Source: an uncultured Candidatus Saccharibacteria bacterium
GTDB lineage: Bacteria; Patescibacteriota; Saccharimonadia; Saccharimonadales; Saccharimonadaceae
DNA length: 30,592 nt
Assembly (NCBI GenBank): GCA_937889535.1
Contig: CALBZW010000009.1
Coordinates: forward strand, 1 to 30,592
Direction of reading: 5' to 3'
The first letter of the stretch is position 1; every line of letters begins with the position of its first letter. Below the pieces are notes generated by a model. That model did no database searches. It saw only the letters and a program-made list of their open reading frames with translations, and was not told where the DNA came from. The position numbers were made by a program, and so were the translations under genes. Positions 1-5,726 of this stretch are shown here, piece by piece.

Positions 1-150
1 TGGCTCTGAGCCAGGGACATCGACTACTTCGGTAGTGATGTCCCGATTAGTAGATTTATTGATAATTGCAATAGTGCCGCTGGCTACTCCTAAGATGGTA
101 ATAATGGAGAGCGTAGCGATAAGGATTGGTTTAAAGAGAGTACGTTTCAT
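1..150 (-). CDS. N-terminus of membrane-anchored protein (partial)
   Basis: This is an open reading frame of 50 codons on the minus strand that runs off the left edge of the window. It begins MKRTLFKPILIATLSI and continues with a hydrophobic stretch (about residues 8-29) followed by a polar segment rich in Thr, Val and acidic residues. That is the look of a signal anchor or uncleaved signal peptide with the rest of the protein outside the membrane. A perfect minus-strand TATAAT lies at 157-162, exactly 6 nt before the ATG, and there is no Shine-Dalgarno sequence, so the mRNA is probably leaderless. It diverges from mutM. The function cannot be told from the part seen. Confidence 0.6.
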   Translation of the reverse strand, partial: MKRTLFKPILIATLSIITILGVASGTIAIINKSTNRDITTEVVDVPGSEP

Positions 151-183
151 AGGATAATTATATCATGTTGAAGGATAGGGTGG

Positions 184-189
184 TATAAT
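184..189 (+). promoter_or_regulatory. -10 box of mutM, leaderless type
   Basis: TATAAT ends 9 nt before the mutM ATG, and no Shine-Dalgarno sequence lies between. A transcript from this box would start within 2-3 nt of the start codon. Confidence 0.5.
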
Positions 190-198
190 GATGGTATT

Positions 199-1083
199 AT
201 GCCAGAGTTACCAGAGGTAGAGACCGTGCGGCGAGGGTTGAAGCCGTTTATTTTGAATAAAAAAATTGTTCAGACAGTGCCAGAGCCGGGAAAGTGTTTT
301 CAGGGGGAAGTAAAAAATGTGGATGGGGCGACCGTAACAGAGATAAGGCGGCGAGGAAAAGCGTTGCTGATTGATCTAGATAATGGCTATACACTTTTAA
401 TTCATTTGAGGATGACTGGACAACTAATTTGGCGGGGGAAGAATGCGCAAATTGGTAAGGTTGATGATGCAGAACAGTTTGCGGCGGGGCATCCGAGTAA
501 GAATTTTACGGATGAATTGCCAAATAAGCAGACGCGAGTAACTTTTGTATTTAATGAGGGTAAATTATTTTTCAATGATCAAAGAAAATTTGGTTTTGTG
601 AAGGTGATCCCGACGGCGGAAGTAGAGAATGATAAATTTATTTCGGAGCTAGCAAAAGAGCCGTGGGAGATGAAGCCGGGGGAACTGTTCAAAAAATGTC
701 AACGGCACGGGAAATCTCCGATCAAGGCGGTACTTTTGAATCAAAAAATTATTGCGGGGTTGGGGAATATTTATGCGGACGAATCGCTTTTTTATGCAGG
801 CGTGCATCCGGCAAGTTTAGCGGGAAGTTTGAGTGAAGAGCAGGTGGCGAAGATTTTGGAGGGGGCATGCAAGGTGATGCAGGCGGCAATTGATTCGGGT
901 GGTTCGACGATGGCGACATATGTGCGGCCAGATGGAACGACTGGGGACTATCTGGAAAAGTTTGCACAAGTGTTTCGGCGGGAGGGGAAGGCCTGTCCGC
1001 GGTGCGGTACGGTGATTGAGAAGACGAGGTGCGCGGGGAGGGGGACGCATTATTGTCCGAAATGTCAGAGGAGGGAGAGCTAG
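199..1083 (+). CDS. mutM: Formamidopyrimidine-DNA glycosylase (Fpg/MutM)
   Basis: A bifunctional base-excision repair enzyme that removes 8-oxoguanine and formamidopyrimidines and cleaves the abasic site by beta/delta elimination. The start MPELPEVETV is the family signature: after Met removal Pro2 is the Schiff-base nucleophile and Glu3 the acid. The RRGK segment near residue 54 supplies the conserved beta-elimination lysine, and HLRMTGQL (about 69-76) is typical. The C-terminus carries the CPRC...CPKC zinc finger (about residues 264-290) used for DNA binding. At 294 residues it is slightly longer than the usual 270 because of a polar insertion at about 80-110. It is the first gene of its strand, followed by an intergenic repeat and the holA-like gene. 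Confidence 0.96.
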   Translation: MPELPEVETVRRGLKPFILNKKIVQTVPEPGKCFQGEVKNVDGATVTEIRRRGKALLIDLDNGYTLLIHLRMTGQLIWRGKNAQIGKVDDAEQFAAGHPSKNFTDELPNKQTRVTFVFNEGKLFFNDQRKFGFVKVIPTAEVENDKFISELAKEPWEMKPGELFKKCQRHGKSPIKAVLLNQKIIAGLGNIYADESLFYAGVHPASLAGSLSEEQVAKILEGACKVMQAAIDSGGSTMATYVRPDGTTGDYLEKFAQVFRREGKACPRCGTVIEKTRCAGRGTHYCPKCQRRES

Positions 1084-1092
1084 TTATCATGG

Positions 1093-1188
1093 CGAGTTAC
1101 TGCGTTAGAAATTCCGGTACGCAGTCACCGTACGTTAAGTACGGTTCCTTTGCGTTCCTCATTTCTGCCTTGTATCTCATCCATGCTA
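1093..1188 (+). repeat. Intergenic structured repeat, copy A
   Basis: This gap between mutM and the holA-like gene shares a set of conserved blocks with 11127-11213: GCGAGTTACTGCGTTAGA at the left and TCTGCCTTGTATCTCATC at the right. Between them the sequence differs but the pairing is kept. In this copy AGAAAT pairs with ATTTCT and CCGTAC pairs with GTACGG around a TTAA loop. The outer blocks also pair (GAGTTAC with GTATCTC, one mismatch). It is a hairpin element acting as RNA or DNA; its function is unknown. The open reading frame that crosses it (1029-1244) is not credible. Confidence 0.6.
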
Positions 1189-1250
1189 ACGTCGCTCCGA
1201 TCTCGTTGAATAAAATGCCCGGAGAGGGGTCTAGGAGGCGCTAAGAGCTT

Positions 1251-1862
1251 ATGTTAAGGGTTTTTGTGGGTGAGGATAGGGTTTCGGCGGAAATGGCCTT
1301 AAGACGCTTAATAGGCGGCAATTATGAGGTGTTTGAAGGCGAGAACTTGAGCGTAGGCGATCTACCAAGCATTTTCCGGGGAACTTCGCTATTTGAGGCG
1401 GGGAAGCGGCGGATTTTATTGAAAAATTTGAGTGAAAATGCGGCGGTGTGGGAAAAAATTGCGGAATATGCTGGGACGGGGCATGAGGTGGTGGTTTGGG
1501 AGTTGAAGATTGATAAGCGGTCGGTGGGCTATAAAAACCTGAAGGCGGCGGGGGTGGAGATACAGGAATTTGCCTTGAAAGCGAAGCCAGAGGCAAAAAT
1601 GGTGTTTGGGGTGCTGGACATGGCGTTGAGGGATGGGCGACGAGCGGTAGCACAAGTAGAACAGATTGAGCTGGAACAGGATCCATATATGTTTTTTGGG
1701 TTATTGGTGACACAGGCATTGAAGAAGTTTGAACAGAGGGGTGGGGTGCGCGAAAAGCGGCTATTGAAGGAGCTGGCGAAGCTGGATATGGAGATGAAGA
1801 CGACGGGATTGGAGCCGTGGATGTTGATTAAGGCATTTTTGCTTCGGGCGAAGAGCCTATAA
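1251..1862 (+). CDS. holA: DNA polymerase III delta subunit-like protein (HolA family)
   Basis: The likely clamp-loader delta subunit, which opens the beta sliding clamp. The N-terminus (MLRVFVGEDRVSAEMALRRL) matches the start of HolA proteins, in which a short strand reading 'lyllyGeD' precedes a helix. The central part holds the expected alternation of charged helices and strands (RRILLKNLSENAAVWEKI, then HEVVVWELKIDKR). The C-terminal helical region (about residues 115-203) ends in LEPWMLIKAFLLRAKSL, resembling the collar domain. At 203 residues it is much shorter than the usual 320-340, as reported for several CPR homologues. The neighbour rpsT, convergent here, is a frequent partner of holA, which supports the call. 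Confidence 0.75.
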   Translation: MLRVFVGEDRVSAEMALRRLIGGNYEVFEGENLSVGDLPSIFRGTSLFEAGKRRILLKNLSENAAVWEKIAEYAGTGHEVVVWELKIDKRSVGYKNLKAAGVEIQEFALKAKPEAKMVFGVLDMALRDGRRAVAQVEQIELEQDPYMFFGLLVTQALKKFEQRGGVREKRLLKELAKLDMEMKTTGLEPWMLIKAFLLRAKSL

Positions 1863-1880
1863 GGCAATTATTGCTACCAA

Positions 1881-1904
1881 AAAAGACCTCTGGAGAGGTC
1901 TTTT
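1881..1904. terminator. Bidirectional terminator between holA and rpsT
   Basis: A 10-bp perfect stem (AAAAGACCTC / GAGGTCTTTT) with a short loop. The A-run and T-run flank it symmetrically, so it can end transcription of both convergent genes. Confidence 0.85.
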
Positions 1905-1920
1905 GTTTATACAGGTGTTT

Positions 1921-2166
1921 TTATTTTGCGTTAGCCTTAGCGAACTTAGCGAGGGCAGCTTTGCGGCGCGAGGCAGTGTTTTTCTTCAAGAGGCCTTTTT
2001 TCACGGCTTTGTCATATTCAGATTGGATTTTTGCCATAGTCTCAGCAGTTGGGGAAGCTTTAAAAGCCTTAAGAGCGGTTTTGATGTCTTTTTTGATTTG
2101 CTGGTTGTGCGCAGTGCGCTTCTCTGCCTGGCGGGCAGCTTTTTTCGCAGATTTGATAATCGGCAT
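1921..2166 (-). CDS. rpsT: Small ribosomal subunit protein bS20
   Basis: A primary 16S rRNA-binding protein of the 30S subunit. The 81-residue sequence begins MPIIKSAKKAARQAEKRT and has the family's Lys/Ala-rich helical composition throughout, with KAVKKGLLKKNTASRRKA near the C-terminus. The minus strand carries GAGGAAAT about 5 nt before the ATG as a ribosome binding site. It converges on the holA-like gene across a shared terminator. Its promoter lies directly beside the FISUMP-like cassette that starts at about 2250. Confidence 0.96.
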   Translation of the reverse strand: MPIIKSAKKAARQAEKRTAHNQQIKKDIKTALKAFKASPTAETMAKIQSEYDKAVKKGLLKKNTASRRKAALAKFAKANAK

Positions 2167-2210
2167 TAATATTTCCTCGAGGTTAATTAATAAAATACTT
2201 ACTTCTGGTA

Positions 2211-2239
2211 ATTATAACTGATTGCAGCAGAAAAGTAAA
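2211..2239 (-). promoter_or_regulatory. rpsT promoter
   Basis: On the minus strand the -35 TTTACT (2234-2239) and -10 TATAAT (2211-2216) are separated by 17 nt. The cassette homology at 2250 begins only about 10 nt outside the -35 box, so any insertion stopped just short of it. Confidence 0.7.
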
Positions 2240-2455
2240 GAGGGAATCGGATTGGCTTTTGTCCGTAGCGGGCTTGTAAGTATGCACTATGGACGAATTA
2301 ATGCTGGAAACGAAGGTAATGCTTGGGCGTGTACAACCTACTCGGCTGATGTTACATTTCGTTTAGGTTTTGATATATCCACTATCAACTCATCTGGCGG
2401 TAGTAATCGTTATGGTGGCCTCCCCCTCCGCTGCCTCTACCCAGGTAGTGCCTAA
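2222..2455 (+). pseudogene. FISUMP-like variable cassette c1 (silent, no start codon)
   Basis: The frame from 2252 encodes LAFVRSG..., a central AWACT, then NRYGGLPLRCLYPGSA and a stop. This matches the C-terminal part of the Fibrobacter succinogenes major paralogous (FISUMP) domain, which usually reads 'WSST...AYYL...vnp...GfsVRC'. The first conserved block (GGCTTTTGTCCGTAGCGG, from 2254) and the exit block (CCCCCTCCGCTGCC then CTACCCAGGTAGTGCC) are nearly identical in DNA to other cassettes in the window, while the middle is divergent. There is no ATG, ribosome site or secretion signal, so it looks like a donor fragment. It faces cassette c2 across a 29-bp inverted repeat. Confidence 0.8.
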
Positions 2456-2456
2456 T

Positions 2457-2597
2457 GGAGGAAAAGGAAGGCGAGATAGCTACTTTCTTCAACACGGAGT
2501 TCTCGCAGCCCGTCGTTACGGGTGCAAGCCTCCTCTTCCTCGGGCCGTTGCCCTGCGGATGGTTTCTGAAAGTAGCTATCTCGCCTTCCTTTTCCTG
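2457..2597. repeat. Inverted repeat joining cassettes c1 and c2
   Basis: A 29-bp arm (begins AGGAAAAGGAAGGCGAGATA, 2457-2485) recurs as its reverse complement at about 2569-2597. The 80-nt centre holds a weaker palindromic stretch. The arms lie just outside the 3' ends of the two facing cassettes. The beginning of the arm resembles the sequence after the stop of c8 (GGAGAAAAAGGAAG), so it may belong to the cassette 3' flank rather than be a terminator. Confidence 0.75.
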
Positions 2598-2852
2598 CCA
2601 TGAGTACGGCCGCGGAGGGGGAGGCCATTATAGCGAGCGCTGCTAACTGATGGATTGACAACCGTAGCGTCTGCATTCAAATAGTAAGCGAAGGTAGGTG
2701 AATAGACTGTACGTGCCCATCCAAAACTATACTCGCCAACATACCATATTTGACCGCCACTCAAGCCAATGCTCCCGCTACGGACAAAAGCCAATGGTAA
2801 CTGTACTATGGTGGTGGCGCCGGTAGGGGCGTGTCATGGGCAAAATGTAGAG
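2576..2852 (-). pseudogene. FISUMP-like variable cassette c2 (silent, no start codon)
   Basis: The minus-strand frame reads GATTIVQLPLAFVRSG, then a variable stretch with a central GWART, FAYYL, VVNPS and ARYNGLPLRG. The 5' side (2800-2828 on the plus strand) is identical in DNA to the same place in cassettes c5, c7 and c8. An in-frame stop lies just upstream of HAPTGATT, and comparison with c7 (LHFTYNVGTSGATT) shows that a small deletion has broken the reading frame there. After the PLR block the sequence diverges and the frame runs to a stop at 2576. The promoter of the first short-peptide element begins at 2869, directly behind it and divergent. Confidence 0.8.
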
Positions 2853-2868
2853 AATATCACACTTGTGC

Positions 2869-2898
2869 TTGCTAAAATTTTCAATTTTATGCTAGTCT
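2869..2898 (+). promoter_or_regulatory. Extended -10 promoter of short-peptide element E1
   Basis: TTGCTA (2869-2874), an 18-nt AT-rich spacer, then TGC before TAGTCT (2893-2898). The same -35, spacer length and TGn extension occur at 8122 and 29692, and the rnpB promoter has a related form. Confidence 0.65.
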
Positions 2899-2956
2899 GA
2901 ATCCTAGGGGCGGCATGTAGCTTAACTTGGTCATAGGTGGGAGAAAGGAGTGCAGT

Positions 2957-3040
2957 ATGAAAGTACGGATTAAGTGCGGCTTTATTAAGCTCGATGCTGA
3001 CCTGAAGATAAAAATTACTTTCGTCCGAAAACGAAAGTAA
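2957..3040 (+). CDS. Short peptide of element E1 (27 aa), function unknown
   Basis: A 27-codon reading frame, MKVRIKCGFIKLDADLKIKI and so on, ending in a basic tail (RKRK). It has an AAAGGAG ribosome site 7 nt upstream and its own promoter at 2869. Hydrophobic and charged residues alternate, as in a beta-hairpin. The last codons overlap a perfect 11-bp hairpin (ATTACTTTCGT / ACGAAAGTAAT) that includes the stop. Equivalent small frames with the same promoter and terminal hairpin lie at 8214 and 29791. The transcript could act as a peptide mRNA, as a small RNA, or as both. No family is recognised. Confidence 0.5.
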   Translation: MKVRIKCGFIKLDADLKIKITFVRKRK

Positions 3041-3042
3041 TA
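3016..3042 (+). terminator. Terminal hairpin of element E1
   Basis: ATTACTTTCGT and ACGAAAGTAAT form a perfect 11-bp stem across the stop codon of the 27-aa frame. No long T-run follows at once, so it may be an RNA-stability or recognition hairpin rather than a classical terminator. Confidence 0.55.
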
Positions 3043-3328
3043 AATAAACTGTAATTCCTATTCTATCAAAGTTTTATAAATAAGGCAATTTTTGTCGCCC
3101 CATAGAGATATTATTCAGGTGGTGAGATATTGTTATTCTTGGCGATGTGGAATAATATGCGTGTGATGATATATTTATTACTAAGCAGCAAGGGGTTTAG
3201 TTCTACTACGTAAGCCTCCGTAGTCGTAGCAGCTAAAGAAAATGAGAATATTTTCTTTGCCTACGGCCATTTCTGTGTTGCGAACTCGCGTGGAGTAATT
3301 GAGCTCGCGTCCTTCTTGTGGAGGGGTC
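3043..3328. other. Gap with no recognisable gene
   Basis: AT-rich sequence between element E1 and the tRNA-Val terminator. It contains a CCTATTCTA block that also follows the hairpin of element E2 in similar form, plus small dyads such as CTACG...CGTAG near 3209-3230 and AGAAAAT...ATTTTCT near 3238-3260. I see no open frame with a ribosome site. Confidence 0.5.
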
Positions 3329-3372
3329 ACCATATAAATAAGTGGAGCTTTAGCTCCACTTATTTATATGGT
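3329..3372 (-). terminator. Long terminator hairpin behind tRNA-Val
   Basis: A perfect 20-bp stem (ACCATATAAATAAGTGGAGC and its complement) around a 4-nt loop. It starts at the CCA end of tRNA-Val on the minus strand. The arm next to the tRNA includes the CCA and discriminator base, so the hairpin competes with the tRNA 3' end. Confidence 0.75.
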
Positions 3373-3445
3373 GGGTCGCGAGGGGCTCGAACCCCCGACC
3401 TCCTCGGTGTAAACGAGGCGCTCTAGCCAACTGAGCTAGCGACCC
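3369..3445 (-). tRNA. trnV: tRNA-Val (UAC), CCA encoded
   Basis: On the minus strand the acceptor GGGTCGC pairs with GCGACCC, followed by ACCA. The D arm is GCTCAGTTGGCTAGAGC. The anticodon stem CCTCG/CGAGG encloses the loop TTTACAC, giving anticodon UAC (Val codons GUN). The variable loop GAGGTC and T arm CGGGGGTTCGAGCCCCT(C) are canonical. The CCA is genomically encoded, at 3369-3371. Confidence 0.95.
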
Positions 3446-3446
3446 G

Positions 3447-3551
3447 TGGAATGATTGTTAGAGTCGTTGGCTAGAGCCTCGTAAAACGAGGCGCGGTCTT
3501 TGATTGCTCGGACGACAGGCGTCCTCGGCATCCAACTGAGCTAGCGACCCA
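3447..3551 (-). pseudogene. Scrambled tRNA-Val relic
   Basis: At 3530-3551 the minus strand repeats the exact first 22 bases of tRNA-Val (acceptor plus start of D arm), then diverges. Further on, the plus strand at 3460-3489 carries GTTGGCTAGAG and CCTCGT...ACGAGGCGC, that is, tRNA D-arm and anticodon-stem sequence in the opposite orientation. The result is a mixture of direct and inverted tRNA pieces that cannot fold into a cloverleaf. It may be an insertion or recombination scar at a tRNA gene. Confidence 0.6.
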
Positions 3552-3670
3552 ATGCAGTAATTATATCATGAGACAGCATAATTGATAAGTCTTGTTTTTG
3601 GAGGTTGAATATGAAACGATAGTGGTAGGCGAATTGACCTAAAAAAGTTCTTTAAGAAGGAGGTAATGTT

Positions 3671-4402
3671 ATGACACACTTGAGAGATGAAATTTTGAAA
3701 GAGAATCCGGATTTTGCTGGTAGAGTAGTGGATGTGGAACAGGCGACGTTGTTTCTAAGGGCTTGGCTGATGGGGAAAGGGTGGAATGAGAGCCTTCGGG
3801 CGCTTGGCTATATGAAGACCCATCATGCGGGGCAAACGCGTAAAGACGGTCAACCCTATATCATTCACCCTTTGATGATGGTGAGTCATGCGATGTCAAT
3901 TAATGATGAGAATATTACAGATGATTTAATCGCGACGTTACTATTACACGACCTTCGGGAGGATGCACATGTTTCGATTGCGGAGATGCCGTTTAACGGG
4001 CGGATCAAGAACGGGGTGAAGTATATGTCATTAATCCGGTTTGATGATGAGTCGAAGTATGAGCTCAAGAAGCGGTATTATAATGAGCTTCTGGAAAGTA
4101 AGGAGGCGACAATCGGGAAGGGGTTTGATCGATATAATAATTTGACGACGATGTCGGCATCTTTTCCGGAGGAAAAGGTACGGAAAAATGTTGTTGAGAC
4201 GGATATGCTGTTGCTACCGACTTTGAAAAAAGCTGAGGAATTGTGGCCGGAGGCGTCGAATTTGTTGCATCTGCTTCGGACGAGTATTCGGGGGATTAAT
4301 GATGTTTACGCTTTGGCTTATAGGGTGCAGCTTAGGGATGCGAATTTCGTAAATGTGAAGGATGCGAAAGACTATTCAGAATTGCTAACGCAGGCAGTGT
4401 AA
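3671..4402 (+). CDS. HD-domain protein of the RelA/SpoT hydrolase type
   Basis: Residues about 46-100 read HHAGQTRKDGQPYIIHPLMM ... LLHDLREDAH. This is the HD hydrolase pattern of RelA/SpoT and small alarmone hydrolases ('HagqtRkdGePYi.HPl' then 'LLHDvvED'), with metal or catalytic candidates His52, His66, His93-Asp94 and Glu97-Asp98. The remaining 140 residues are helical, and I see no synthetase, TGS or ACT domain. The probable role is (p)ppGpp or related nucleotide hydrolysis in the cytoplasm, but the substrate is inferred from the fold only. An AAGGAGGT site sits about 7 nt before the ATG. It is a single gene with its own terminator. Confidence 0.75.
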   Translation: MTHLRDEILKENPDFAGRVVDVEQATLFLRAWLMGKGWNESLRALGYMKTHHAGQTRKDGQPYIIHPLMMVSHAMSINDENITDDLIATLLLHDLREDAHVSIAEMPFNGRIKNGVKYMSLIRFDDESKYELKKRYYNELLESKEATIGKGFDRYNNLTTMSASFPEEKVRKNVVETDMLLLPTLKKAEELWPEASNLLHLLRTSIRGINDVYALAYRVQLRDANFVNVKDAKDYSELLTQAV

Positions 4403-4415
4403 CGTTACACTCTGA

Positions 4416-4446
4416 TAGACCAGTTCAGGGAGAACTGGTCTATTTT
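4416..4446 (+). terminator. Terminator of HD-domain gene
   Basis: An 11-bp stem, TAGACCAGTTC / GAACTGGTCTA, followed by TTTT. Confidence 0.85.
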
Positions 4447-4463
4447 GGGATTAGGGTTTGTGG

Positions 4464-4469
4464 TATAAT
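4464..4469 (+). promoter_or_regulatory. -10 box of the YgjV-like gene, leaderless type
   Basis: TATAAT lies 7 nt before the ATG at 4477 with no Shine-Dalgarno sequence. It supports 4477 over the in-frame ATG at 4471, which would fall upstream of the expected transcription start. Confidence 0.55.
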
Positions 4470-4476
4470 AATGCTT

Positions 4477-5046
4477 ATGGAATTAACGGCAGTTTATATA
4501 TGGTCGCAGATTTTGACCGTGGTGGAGTATGGTCTATTGGGGGCGTCGTATTTGGCGAAGAATCGTAAAGCGATCGTTCTATTGGATATTGCGTCAATGG
4601 CGACAGGAATTATAGTGTTTTTGCTTTTAGGCGCGGATTTGGGTATGGCGATGTCGGTAGTGATTTTGCTTGCGAATTTTTATTATTTATGGGACGAGCA
4701 TGCTGAGGGTACGAAAAATAGGCTGACATTGAGGGACTATATCGTGCTCGTGATTGTGTTGGCGTTGATTGCAGTATTGGCGGTTTTGACCTATGATGGA
4801 CCACTGAGCTTATTGTCGGTGGCGGCGACGGTGTTGTATGAGATTTCGATTTTTTGGCAGGGAAATACGAAAGTGTATAAACTTTTGGGAATACCGGTAG
4901 CGTTTTGTTGGATGACATATAATGGATTTGTCGGTTCAATTTTTGGAGTTTTGTGTGAATTCTTCATGTTTGTGGCGTCAGTGGTGGGGTATATGCGTGA
5001 GGTAAAGGCAGGGAAGAAAAAGAAGCGAAGGAAGCGGAGGAGTTGA
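4477..5046 (+). CDS. YgjV-like integral membrane protein
   Basis: A roughly 189-residue protein with five or six hydrophobic segments, ending in a strongly basic cytoplasmic tail (KAGKKKKRRKRRS). The patterns SYLAKNRKAIVLLDIAS near the N-terminus and YNGFVGSIFGVLCEFFMFVAS near the C-terminus resemble the YgjV family of inner-membrane proteins, whose role is poorly known. The longer frame from 4471 adds only two residues; I prefer 4477 because of the -10 box at 4464-4469. The gene lies alone between the terminator at 4416 and the G-tract promoter of the next gene. Confidence 0.7.
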   Translation: MELTAVYIWSQILTVVEYGLLGASYLAKNRKAIVLLDIASMATGIIVFLLLGADLGMAMSVVILLANFYYLWDEHAEGTKNRLTLRDYIVLVIVLALIAVLAVLTYDGPLSLLSVAATVLYEISIFWQGNTKVYKLLGIPVAFCWMTYNGFVGSIFGVLCEFFMFVASVVGYMREVKAGKKKKRRKRRS

Positions 5047-5073
5047 TTTTTTGGGGGGGGGGGGGGGTATAAT
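5043..5073 (+). promoter_or_regulatory. Promoter with 15-G tract in the spacer (candidate phase-variable)
   Basis: TTGATT (5043-5048) and a perfect TATAAT (5068-5073) are separated by 19 nt: four T then fifteen consecutive G (5053-5067). Slippage in the G tract would change the -35/-10 spacing through the 17-nt optimum. It precedes the Nudix gene at 5127. A second TATAAT at 5103-5108 has no evident -35 and could be an alternative. Confidence 0.6.
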
Positions 5074-5126
5074 TGGACTATCTGGTAGGAGTTAGAGTAT
5101 TTTATAATTAATGAGGAGGTAAGACG

Positions 5127-5612
5127 ATGGCAGAAGTTAAAGAGTTTCATGGAGTGGGTGATTCAGCGGTGCGTCCAGATAAGAAGATGACGGATCGTAA
5201 GGTAGTCGTGCTGGTAATGAAGCATCCAACGGAGGAAAAGTACCTTTGTGCTTTGAAGAAAAAGTTTGGTTGGTTAGATTTCGTAATGGGCGGGATTGAA
5301 GACGGCGAAACGGTGCGTGAGGCAGGAGAGCGGGAATGGCTGGAGGAGACTGGCTATGATGACTATGAAATTGAAGGTGAGCTGCCGGAAGTGTATTATG
5401 ATAATTTCTATGCAGCACATAAGGATGTCAATCGGCATATTGAGGTGCATACCGTATATGGTAGGCTGAAGAGTTTGTCTCAGCGGGCGCGGTCGGACAA
5501 AGAGGCGGAGATTGCGGATTTGATTTGGGTGGCGACAGGGGAATTGCCAGAGAAGTTACACACGGATGCGCATCGTTGGGATCTGGAGCGCGTTTTGGCG
5601 TTAGAAGCTTAG
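5127..5612 (+). CDS. Nudix hydrolase
   Basis: A nucleoside-diphosphate-linked-moiety hydrolase of 161 residues. The complete Nudix box GX5EX7REXXEEXG is visible at GGIEDGETVREAGEREWLEE followed by TGY (about residues 56-78); its glutamates bind the metal. The protein otherwise has the expected strand-helix order (KVVVLVMKHPTEEKYLCALK, then the box, then HTVYGRLKSL and WVATGELPEKL). The substrate cannot be deduced. A strong GAGGAGGT site precedes the ATG. Expression is probably governed by the G-tract promoter just upstream. A terminator follows at 5625. Confidence 0.9.
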   Translation: MAEVKEFHGVGDSAVRPDKKMTDRKVVVLVMKHPTEEKYLCALKKKFGWLDFVMGGIEDGETVREAGEREWLEETGYDDYEIEGELPEVYYDNFYAAHKDVNRHIEVHTVYGRLKSLSQRARSDKEAEIADLIWVATGELPEKLHTDAHRWDLERVLALEA

Positions 5613-5624
5613 TGAATTAAAATG

Positions 5625-5654
5625 AAAACGGCAGGCTTAGGTCTGTCGTTTTTT
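5625..5654 (+). terminator. Terminator after the Nudix gene
   Basis: AAAACGGCAG and CTGTCGTTTT form a 10-bp stem (with one G-U pair in RNA) followed by TTTT. Confidence 0.8.
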
Positions 5655-5668
5655 ATGAGGTATACAGT

Positions 5669-5691
5669 CATAACGTTCGTTATGGTATAAT
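5669..5691 (+). promoter_or_regulatory. thrS promoter with palindrome
   Basis: A TATAAT at 5686-5691 is preceded by the perfect palindrome CATAACG-TT-CGTTATG (5669-5684), which fills the region between -35 and -10. The palindrome could be a repressor or activator site. The leader to the thrS ATG is about 28 nt and too short for a T-box. Confidence 0.5.
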
Positions 5692-5726
5692 ATAGGGATA
5701 ATAATTTAAAAAGAAAGGATAAAGCT

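Noticed and set aside
1029..1244. 71-aa open frame across intergenic repeat copy A
   Set aside because: It overlaps the end of mutM and owes its similarity to the frame at 11001-11261 to the shared structured DNA repeat; neither has a ribosome site and the inner parts vary as stems, not codons.
3447..3551. A second functional tRNA
   Set aside because: Only the first 22 bases match; the rest cannot form T arm and acceptor 3' strand.
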